From Corynespora cassiicola (Eukaryota > Ascomycota > Dothideomycetes > Pleosporales > Corynesporascaceae), in NCBI GenBank assembly GCA_022059125.1, contig JAEUWY010000006.1, forward strand, positions 868,001 through 932,000: a stretch of 64,000 bases of DNA, given 5' to 3'. The notes beneath the pieces were generated by a model. That model was given only the letters and a program-made list of their open reading frames with translations. It was not told where the DNA came from and ran no database searches. Positions within the stretch are counted from its first letter, which is position 1. Each line of letters opens with the position of its first letter. The translations under genes and the position numbers were made by a program. This document shows, piece by piece, positions 54,661-64,000 of this stretch.

Positions 54661-56503
54661 ATGCCAGATCCGAGTCGCACCTCAACTGCTTGTCGGCAAA
54701 CAGGAGGCTGCAACTCCCCCTCCTCCGGTGGACAGTCTAAGAAGAACCAGTTCAATCCTGCTGCAGGAAATTTCCAGCCACAACATGGCCCCTCTTCGGC
54801 AAAAAGGAGCAGCACCAAGGTGAGCGACACATCTTTCTCCCAGCTAGAGGAGAGATTCCAAGGCCTCGAGCATGGTCAAGCAGATTTGCGCTCCACCGTA
54901 GAAGACTTGAACGCTCTCTACAACAGGCTTTGTAAATCTGTGGAGATTTTGAAGAGGGGTGGCTGGGACATTACTGTTGGCCCTTTCAAAGAGCACCATG
55001 CGGGTCTTACCAAAGCCGAGCTGGATTACCTTCTCGGTAATTCTAAACACCAACATGATACTGACGAGTCCCAGAACGATGGACTCGATGGCTCCAAAGA
55101 TGTCTTGCCATACCAGCGCAAAGATAGCGGCACCGGCACAGGATCGATTCCTCCTCATCTTCGTGCTAAGCCAGCCCCCAATGGCGGCAAAGTCTCAGTG
55201 CCTCCTCACCTTCGACATGGGGCAATCAGCCAGTACGCAATCTGCATCTGTATTGATCCTCTCCAAGCCCAAAGTCACTGACCTCATAGGCCTACACCCA
55301 AACCCGCCGATAAAGAGATCAGCGAAGCAAACAACCCTCTGACCGTCGATGGCAAGGTCGAAGTCGAAATCGACGTCTCGGACATCAAATCCGCCCTCCC
55401 AGAGGCAACCCGCCCCTCAGACCCCCTCACAACTCCAGCACCCCAGACATCCGAGGAGACCACCCACCTGGACGAACCCACCTTCACCCTTCCCCCAGCC
55501 TCGGCCTCCAAATACAACCCCGAGCTCGCAAAGACGTGGATGCCCACCTTCATCACCAGCCTCCCACCCCTCCCCTCGCCCCAACTCCTCGCCATCCCCC
55601 CACCCACCTCGATGCAAACCTTCCACCCAGACTTCCTGCGCAACCACCTCGGCGGCATGACCTGGTCCCCAGGCCAAATCTACATTCCGCCCTGCCCAAG
55701 CCCCTGCATGCTCCCCAACCGCACCTACTACCTCCTCACCCCGGCGCACGAGCCCTTCCTGCCGCGCTCCCCCGGCACCCACGGCGCAAAACTAACCCCC
55801 TTTTTTAACCGCAACCCCGAGGACGCGTTCGCCGAGCATCCAGACGAGGCGCCCACGTACGCCGACGTGCCGCTCTTCGTCGAGGGGAGGGATGCAAAGG
55901 GGCGCGTGCGGTACACATACTTTGGCCACTACTCGCAGACGCGGTGGTCGGACAGGCTCGACTACGATCGCATGGGGGCGGTGGTGTCGGAGGGGGTGAG
56001 GCAGTATTGGGCCAAGGAGTTGACGGGGGTGGGGAGGCCGGAGTGGGTTACGGACAAGTTGATGAGGCATTTTTTTCCCATGCCAGAGTATGAGGGGAGG
56101 TTGTTTGGGTATGATGTTGAGAAGGAGTTTGATGAGGACGAGGACGAGGACGAGGGTATGGATGAGGAGGAGGTGAAGAATAGGGAGGAGGGGGTGGCCA
56201 AGGAGTATAGGGCGTATTTGAAGCGGTTGCGCAAGTGGGAGAAGGATGCGAGGATGAAGACCAAGTTCATCAAGAAGGAGTTTATTCTCGCGGCATTTGA
56301 GAGGGTACGTTTTTCTCCATTGAGAGTGGGGGGGGGGGGGGGGGGTTGTAAGAGGAGATTGCTGACGATGATGACAGGCTGATGCGGACGATCCGCCTGC
56401 TCTCCGCCTTTGGTGGGAGTACCTCGAGTGCACATCCTGGAATGAGAGCTTCTACAATATGCTCGTCGAGTATCAGAGCCGGCAGTCGCATTACTCCAAG
56501 TAG
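54661..56503 (+). CDS. fungal protein of unknown function, DUF6697-like (570 aa, 3 exons)
   Basis: Exons 54661-55232, 55290-56304 and 56378-56503; introns of 57 and 73 nt keep phase. The N-terminus is Ser/Gln-rich, then a coiled-coil-like helix (SQLEERFQGLEHGQADLRST). Two IPPHLR/VPPHLR repeats follow (residues about 171 and 185). The C-terminal half is a folded domain with WSPGQIYIPPC, TYYLLTPAHEPFLPRSPG, HGAKLTPFFN, RYTYFGHYSQTRWSDRLDYD and an acidic DEDEDEDEGMDEEE run. It ends with WWEYLECTSWNESFYNMLVEY. The block order resembles fungal DUF6697 proteins as I recall them. Molecular function unknown. Confidence 0.82.
56328..56345 (+). repeat. 18-nt poly-G tract inside an intron
   Basis: Uninterrupted G18 in intron 2 of the DUF6697-like gene, about 23 nt after its donor site. 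Confidence 0.95.
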
Positions 56504-57663
56504 CGCCCGCGGGAATGACGCACTCACTGGATGGATGGCTCATCGGCCCAGTTACCCATCGGTTATCCCTATCCAGGTCAACCGCCCATCTAAGATCCTT
56601 CACGATTGAACGACATATCGAAGAGGCGGTTCATCTTCACCCTCGACTACACTTCTCACGAATGTCATGCTGAAGAGACGTTTCCCCTCCATCTTCGATC
56701 ACACCTCTATCGAACGGTATACCGGAGAGACGGTTCTTTTTCATCTTCAACCACACTTCTCTCGAGCAGACGATCCACCCATTAACCCAATATCTTTCTT
56801 GGTTACAACACCTTCTCTTTTTGGTCACCTCCATCTTCTTGGCTTTTCCATCCTGCTTATGCCACTTATCTGCTCTCCCAATGATCAGACACTTACTAGG
56901 GTGCAATCCAGCACCCGATACTGCTGGAACCTGGCTTCTCCCATCTATCGGACTTTTCATTTCTTAATCACCATCATTTGGAGTTGAGGCTTCGCTCCCC
57001 CACCTGGTCACTTGTTTCTCCATCTATTACTTCCTTCTATACGTCTCCATCTACCCCACCGGCCGTGCCAAGCCATTGGAACCCCCTTTATCCCCATCAA
57101 TGTATATTTCCCCAGCGTATGCAGTACTCCTTGGCATCTAGGTCGAAGGAGAGAAAAAAAGTTAGTTATTGTTTTCTGTAAAATTCTTGCCCTGCAGTGA
57201 CCGTGCAGCATCTCACAATGACCAATGCAACAAGATTCACGCCAAGTGAGACAAAGTGTGATAAACCCTCATATTTTGTTCAAGCTATCGCTCGAGTTTT
57301 CAGCGTAAACGAAACTCTGGCGAAAAGAAGAAAAAAAGAATCCTTTTTTTGGGCGCCGTGTCCTCGTCTTGAGTCGTAGCATGGTTGATGCGTGGGATAT
57401 CGTTTATAAAGGCCGTAAATGTGATTCATCCAAGTATAAGGAGGGGAAAGATGTTTTGCGTGGCCGTAACGTTTTAAACGAATGTTCAGGTGGCGGAAAT
57501 ATTGCTGCAAATATCCAAAGCGAGTGTTCAAATGTTGGGGTGGTTGTCGCTCTGGTTGGACTTCGGTCGATGTTGACGTGGAAAAGCAACCTTCCTCTTC
57601 AGACCCATACTCATATATCCTGGTTTCCAATCCTTTCTCTCCCTCCCCGTCATTCATAACCCT
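56504..57663. other. intergenic between convergent genes
   Basis: 3' flanks; a loosely repeated motif (ACACCTCTATCGAACGGTAT / ACACTTCTCTCGAGCAGACG, and GAGACGGTTCTTTTTCATCT / GAGGCGGTTCATCTTCACCC) recurs between 56618 and 56775. No gene seen. Confidence 0.5.
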
Positions 57664-60600
57664 CTAGTTGTTCTCTCCACCCGCAATAAAGTCCTCACCT
57701 ATCCCAAACTTCTCCATTCCAGCCATAAGATCCTCGTCCGTACTCAACAAATTCATAGCCCAAGGTGCCTTGCCGCCATGGTACTTTACTATGAACCTTG
57801 TGTCTCCGTTCCCGGTCTTGTCATCTACTTCGTGCCATGTCTGGGCCCTGCCTCTGTTGGAGCTTGTATTGTGGACTGATCCGCCGTTCCAGCCTTGAGA
57901 CTCCGTGGTCCCTTCTGCATCAATTACGATGGGGCCTGGCTCACCCATGCGACGAGTACGACGCTTGTAAGGCGGACCTTTGCCCATATCTGCTGCTTTC
58001 TCATAAGAGGTCTCGCATGCACGAGCGATGACGCCCGCGGACGCCCAACCAGTTCGGCGATCGATTTCGAGAAGGCGGGTGATGAGCCAATCGCGCTGGG
58101 CGGGGTCTTGGTACTGGACGCCTGCGAAGAACAGAGACATTGTGGACTCTATAAGAGCAGCTCCGAGTGATGGTGTGAGTGGTGCTTCGTCACTAAGCGG
58201 AAGCCTCATGCCTGCCGCGATGCGGCCGATCAGAATGGCATAAGGTTGCGTCGCTTGGGCGCAGATGCTCGCTGCCATCATTGCCGCAGGTGGCATTGCA
58301 GGGTGAGAGCGTAACAGAAGAATGTTGGCGAGGTGTAACATGGACCAGAGAATGCTAATGTCGTAGCTTCGATGTATTAGGGCGGGCCCAAACGGCGTCA
58401 TGTTACCTCCTGGTGCAACCGGATACAAGTCAGGAGTCAAGGGAGCGAAAGCGTCGGTATTTGCAAGAAAGCGGGCAATGGTGGCATGCGCCTGGGAGAT
58501 GCTATTCCAATCCGCAATGGCGGCATCATAGGCAGCTAGGAGGTCGGCATACTTGGGGTGGGGAGTGTTGGATGGCTTTGGTGAATTTCCATGTGGGACA
58601 TGTTCAGGGTTTGCATAAGTGGTGGGCAGAGGTATCGGTGGGCGAGACGGCGCCATGCCGAAGAAATTCGGCATCCCTGGGGGTGGTCCTCGTGGAGGCT
58701 GTCCTTGCTGTGGATTTTGGCCAGGTTGAGCGCCTTGGCTGGCTGGGGGTGGGCCCATGGCGCCCCCTGAAGGCGGCCCGGCAGGCGGCATCTGAGGCCA
58801 TCCAGGAGGCGGAGGGCCGGTCCATCCCGGAGGAGGTCCCATTCCTTGCATGTGCGGGGGAGGTCCCATTGGGGTTGTAGGCGTTGGCGGCTGACCGGCT
58901 GGGCCCTTCGACGGGGGAGGTCCCATGCCGGGCATTCCTTGCCTGGGTCGCCACTGCCCACCGTCTGCGCTCATTTGCTTGAGCTTCCTCTCCCTGTCTC
59001 GAACCGTGAAATCCGATATTCTGCCCATGAGAAGGATGATATGATCGTGGGTACCGTACAGGGCGTCGGCGCGACCAAGAGGAGCTCGAGGAGGGCAATC
59101 CGACCACTTCCTGTAGTCCATACTATTGATGATGAGCAAGATCTCACGAATCTCCGTTGGGGAACATACATCAATGGGTTTCCGCTAATTATGCTTTGAA
59201 AGGTATCGTGCCTTGCGTACCACCAATACAAATCCTGCAGCGTCTCGTATGTCGAAAGGTCAAACTCTCCAGGCATACCCGGTCTCTTATTTTGTCTTGT
59301 ATTGCCTTCTTCCAAAACAACACCGTAGTCATCGTAGCTGACCTTCTTTCCGACGATTGTGCTCACCAACTCCTCGTCAGGCATCATGGCGCTTTCTTTC
59401 AATTGCTGATCGAATTGTCTCTGGTCGATCAGCATGTCAGGATTGTTGTACGGAAACTGCTTGGCCTCGGCTCTTTGGGCAGCCTTGAGGCGACGAGCCT
59501 CCCTTGTAAGCGATCGGTAATCCATCTCTGAGAGCAGTTGAGCAGCACCGACGAGATGCGTGGACCATTTGTTGTGCTCAGCCGTCGTGACTTCGTAAAA
59601 GGCTAAGATGAGAGACGTGGCCAAGGTAGGAATGGATAGGCGCCTCTTTGGGTTTCCGAGGGATCGACTAAGACTCTTCAAAGCATAAGCGTAATGCTTA
59701 TACGAGGGCGTGACTGATGCCCGCTGTAGTCTTGCGATGTGCAAGCTTGCCAAAGCTAGCATGGCATGCAGTAGGCCTTGATGGTTTAGTGCCTTCAAGG
59801 GAAGAATGTATGTCCAAAAGCTCCGCTGAGAAGGAGGCGTTGGCCCTTCAAAGATGGAAATGGGGTTCCTCGGGTTTCGTTCAAAGATGGACAGACTGGG
59901 CCCCGTCACATGGATGAAATGTGCAAAGACTCGAGCCGTCTTGGGATTCTTCAGCGGGTTCGCGACATTCTCCGCCTTGTAGTGGGTCAAGATGCCTTCG
60001 TAAATGAAGGCATCGTATCGTCGCACAGTAAGTTCGTTCATGCTCTCAAAGTGTATCTGCCGCATGAGACTAAAATCGCGGCCCAGCATAACGGCATTCT
60101 CATCCTGGTCGTCGTCATCGTCCACCATCTCTTCGTCGGAGAGCACGTCCCAATAGTCGTCGTCTTGGTATTCGACGGCAGCTTCATCTAGCACCTGCGT
60201 GGGACTGACATGATCCTCGCCGCCGAAGCCACTTAGAAGAATCTGGGCCTGACCCTGCTGTGGCTGGGGGGCGGCAACCGGTTGTTCTGCGAGTAAAAGC
60301 AATCATCAGCCATGTCTCTCTCTCAACATCAATGGGCGCGGTCGCAGCGCTTGCAGACATGGATTTGACTGACACAGGGGCAAGATGGGAGTAGGACGAC
60401 GAGAGTGACGAGGGGTGAGACATGATGACATTTGATCAAGGGGCACATGAAGTGGTGACCAATATGCAGTGGAAAGGAAGAAAGGGGATAATAATGACTA
60501 AGATTTATGACGTGTATAACTAAACTCGAGACATACCGAGAGCAGCATGTTGAGACACGTATTTTACATCGGCATTCACATCATACTGGGGTATCTGAAA

Positions 60601-61590
60601 GCTAGAAAAGTTACGGTCGGCGTAAGAAACAGCAGGCGGCTGTGTATATGAAATGGCTTGGATCGGATCTATAGATGCTCCGTGGGGTTGCGGAGCGGAA
60701 ATGTGGTTATTGCTTCCGAATCGATTTAGCGAGGGTCTTGGATCTGCATAGGAGTAATCCTCCGACTGCACTGGCGCAGTGGGCTGCAGTACATAGTTGC
60801 TATGCTCATCGGCGGTACTCGCCGATGGCTGTTGATGCTGGTAAAGCATCTGTTGTTGTTGGGGTGCCTGCGACACAGCAATCCTCGCATCGGCCGGGGT
60901 GTCGTAGGAGACTGGGATCTGCTGGTACTGAGCCCCCTGTGAATATCGTGGGTCCTGATAGCCCATGGGCGCCTCGTGTGCGAAAGACGACTGAAAAGTG
61001 CTGTGTACGGGAGATGGCTGTGGGAAGTAGGAAGACGAAGCTGTGGTTGGAGTCGGTAGCTGGTGCTGTGGCGACTGGAGCGGCTGTTGGTGATGTGGAG
61101 AGTGCAACGGCTGCTGGTAGTTGGCATCCTGGACGTACCCCGACGGCCCAGCAATGAAGTTCTGATGGCCCAGGCCTGACACAGACGCACCGTCGACGCC
61201 GGGGAAGTCGTAGCCCATCGGGCGGGGCTGGATGGAGGTCAGGTTGGATTCCTGGGATGGAACCGCGGCCTGGGGACCTCTTTGGCCAGGATTTCGAGTG
61301 CCGGGGAGCATCGAGTTGTGATACTGGAGCGTGCTCACGACACCGGGGTGGTTGGGCCAGTCCCCAATGGGAGGTTTGAAGACGACGCGCTGGTTGTAGC
61401 CCTCGCATTGGCGCTTGGATTTGATGCAGTTTGCGCAGGTTGGCCTCTCTTCTCCGCACTTGATGCGGCGCTTTCGGCAGGTCAGGCAGCCAGTCTTTGT
61501 CCTCTTCCTCATCTTGGGGTTGGTTGTGTTGCCCGGGTTGTTGCCGGTTGGTGACACATCGCCCTCACCGCCAGCGGGCTGGGAGGCCAT
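57664..61590 (-). CDS. large Zn2Cys6 transcription factor (1209 aa, 3 exons)
   Basis: DNA-binding regulator, target unknown. Exons 61590-60537, 60286-59170 and 59122-57664; introns of 250 and 47 nt keep phase. The zinc cluster is near the N-terminus: C35-x2-C38-x6-C45-x6-C52-x2-C55-x6-C62 (GCLTCRKRRIKC..TCANCIKSKRQC). Gln/Pro/Tyr-rich linker to about residue 350, then an acidic DDDDDQDEN run. A fungal-specific (Fungal_trans_2-like) domain follows with SFWTYILPLKALNHQGLLHA and LIGAYEV-like LILAFYEVTTAEHNKWSTHL. The domain is interrupted at about 760-860 by a Pro/Gly/Met-rich stretch (GMGPPP repeats) before further helices (LHLANILLLRSHPAM). The long first intron may hold a second intron or retained sequence. 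Confidence 0.9.
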
Positions 61591-64000
61591 GTTGCGGCAA
61601 GGACAGGAAGACGGGCCGAGGCGAAGTGGGACAGATCTTTTTGCAGAGTCTCAGCGTGGGGGGGGGGATATCGTGGAAGGAGTATCAGAGGGCCAGAGGG
61701 CATCCGGAGTGCCGGGACGGGCATGAAGTAAATAGCAAGAAACCGTACCTGTGGGCAGTGACCAGTCTTGAGGAGATGGGCGGCACTAGCTGGGGCGGAA
61801 GAAGGGTCGTCCGCCTGTGAGTGGGCACGAGTTGGCCAGGAGGGGAAAGCGGCCGCTAGACAAATGTCGATCCGCAGGTGGTGGTGTTGGCGGGGCGTCA
61901 AACGGTCGAGCTGTCAGATTTGGCTTGGGATCCGGGCAGCAGAGGGAGCAAGAGGCAATGCCGTGTTCATGTAGGACAGAGGCAGCAGGCGGGCGTGCAT
62001 ATGGCGTCGAGAAAGAATAGGGCTCCACCCCACAAGAACCGTGTGGAGTAGGGTTTGCAAGAGAAGATATACGAGCACGGTGGGAGCACGTACCATACGT
62101 CAGAAGCCGCCGCCGACCCAAGAGACAGCAGGCGACTAGACGGGCGGGCGTCCAGGACCAGCCTGATGGAGGCTGCAGGTGAAATGATGGCAGGCTTGAA
62201 GAGGCCAGCGGCCGGCGTTAGAGGAGCTAGATCAACATGAATGGTCTAGAACAGGAAGGGGGGGCTATACTGCTCTGGGGCGGGTCGAGGTATGGGGGGT
62301 ATGAATCACGATAAGCAATTGGGCGGCCGGGGGCAGCAGCCGCAGAGACGAAGGCGGACGGGGGGGGGCAGGAAGGAGGTTTTTCACAGGGCTCTGGGGG
62401 TGCAGCGAGGCATTGGGGCGGGTGCCATTGGGCCAGGGCGTGGGAGAGGCGGACGCTTGGGCAGCCGGGCGCGCTGAGCACAGGAACACCGCTCGATGGC
62501 GTCGACGACGCGTGAAGTGAGGTTTGGGCGGGCCGTCGTCTGGGCGGCAGAGGGCCTGTCGACTGGGTTCGGCACCCCTGGGATCGGTCAAGGCCCGTGC
62601 AGGGCCGGCGGGGAGGTGGAGGGGGGAGGGGGGTGTGCGAGGGGGTGTGCAGAGCGGTGCAGTGGGCGCGGTAGGGTGCGGTGCAGTGCAGTGCTGGACG
62701 GGTCGAGGATGGGGAGCAGCCGCCTCGAGGCCCAGAATAGCAGCAAGCACCAGCGCCAAGTATCTTGCTCGCACGTCGCCGTCTGCAGGCCCGTCATGAG
62801 CAGAAAAAACAGGCAGACAGGTCTGGCCCAGGCGCGCAAAGCGGATTAGCGCTCTCGGATTCAGCGGACCGATGGGGGGAGCAGAGCGCTGAGGGCCGAG
62901 GTCTCTGTCGACATCGGATGGCGGCGCACGCTGCTTGTGCTGCTTGTGCTGCCAAAGCCAGTGCCAGAGCCAGAGCCAGAGCCAGTGCCGCAGCCAGTGC
63001 CGCAGCCGGTGCCGCGACGTCGTCGACGACTCGAGCGGTGGTGGGAATGCACGCCCTGCTACTCAGGGCCTCGTGCGGGCTACGGCCGGGCAGCGTGCAG
63101 CGTGCGGGCAGCATGCGGCCAGTCGACGGCGCTGCCCACGACGGCGCTGTGCTGGTGCCGGTGCTGGTGCTGGTGGTACTCGGAATCGCGTTGCGTCCCT
63201 CGCTCGTCGTGCTCCACGGCTTGGGCATGGCTGGGCATGGCGGTTGGAGTGGTGGTGGTGGTTGTGCGGTGCTCTCGCGCGACAGGCATCAGACGCACCT
63301 CTCGCAAAGCCGGCGCGGGCGTGCATGCTGCTGCCAGCTGAACCTCAGGTTCAGTCCACGTCGTCTGCTCCCTGGTGCGCGCCCGCTGGCTCTGCGGTGC
63401 GGTGCTGCGGTGCTGCGCGCTGCTCCATGCAGCGGCGGGCGCCCGATGGGGCATAAATCGATCGACTGATGGCGGCGGCGGACCAGGCCCTCGCGCTGCG
63501 CTGGCCACCAAGCTTAACCATCCCATTGCCCAAACCCTTGCCCATCAACCCACCGCCCCGGAAAGCCCTACTCGAGTGCCGCCATCACAGCCCGCCAGGG
63601 GTGGGAGAACGGTCCTGACCCGGCTGCCACCGCGAGGGGCCCGGCCTGCCGTCTGCGTCTGCGCACGGGTGGCGGCCACCGGCAAACCTGGGCCTCAGGC
63701 CGACTGCCAGCATCGTGGCCAGCACCGCGCCCACCACACCCTTATGAAAATCATGCTATGATTTGCGCCGGGTCATCGCCAGGTCGCAGCGTGGACCCGG
63801 TAGCTGGGGCCATCAGCCTCCCCAGATAACTATGACAGCGACAAACCCATAAAAGGCCCGCCGACGGCTCGGGTCAGCAGCCAGCCCAGGGAGCCCAGGG
63901 AGCCCTCAGGTCCTCTATCTGGACCTGCAGTGTTGCTGCCACGCGATGCCCATGGATGTCGGCATTTACGAGCGGCCGCATCTATTCTTGCAAAATGCTG
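61591..64000. other. 2.4-kb GC-rich region without a supported gene
   Basis: Upstream of the large regulator, so probably promoter and leader. Contains GCCAGAGCCAGT-type hexamer repetition at about 62950-63025 and G-rich runs (62360-62370, 62620-62640). Open frames on both strands are low-complexity. A CATAAAAGGC box at 63849 may belong to a gene beyond the right edge. Confidence 0.5.

Noticed and set aside
62765..63469. 234-codon plus-strand open frame near the right edge
   Set aside because: Driven by GCC-type low-complexity repetition; long frames exist on all strands here, so no coding signal.

Overview
This looks like a 64-kb piece of nuclear chromosome from a filamentous ascomycete (Pezizomycotina, possibly a dothideomycete; the class is a guess). 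Genes are single transcription units on both strands. Most are split by short GT..AG introns (about 45-170 nt) with CTAAC/CTGAC-type branch sites. The gene set is typically fungal: Zn2Cys6 regulators, an AA9 LPMO with a CBM1, KRE9, a PHO80-type cyclin, BRO1, SAP30 and MDJ1. There is no operon, CRISPR array, rRNA or intact tRNA. I rebuilt exon joins by hand and checked that each keeps phase.

Layout. 0-10 kb: M3 metallopeptidase cut by the left edge, a small unknown protein, an RpiB/EryI-like isomerase, a Cdc25-type rhodanese, an eight-exon Zn2Cys6 regulator containing a 17-nt exon, and a Nudix hydrolase. 10-18 kb: a disordered nuclear-looking protein with RGR motifs, a LysM protein without signal peptide, and an M1 leukotriene-A4-hydrolase-type aminopeptidase. 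17.3-20.4 kb: an AT-rich accessory stretch with a tRNA-like (possible SINE) element and a broken multi-pass membrane-protein gene. 20.6-28.3 kb: AA9 LPMO, Xaa-Pro aminopeptidase, KRE9/KNH1-like protein and PHO80-like cyclin. 30.7-37.2 kb: GH89 alpha-N-acetylglucosaminidase, BTB/POZ protein and PAP2-family membrane protein. 37.2-45 kb: gene-poor, with decayed repeats, an O-methyltransferase and a GFA-type zinc protein. 45.6-64 kb: BRO1, MDJ1, SAP30, a DUF6697-like protein, a second very large Zn2Cys6 regulator, and about 2.4 kb of GC-rich sequence without a gene.

Most genes are independent housekeeping or secreted functions rather than one pathway. I see no biosynthetic cluster backbone (PKS, NRPS or terpene synthase) and no convincing undescribed multi-gene system. 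The items most worth following are the microexon inside the zinc cluster, the decayed membrane-protein gene beside the tRNA-like element, two genes with in-frame presequence-like N-terminal extensions, and the repeat-bearing 37-41 kb island.
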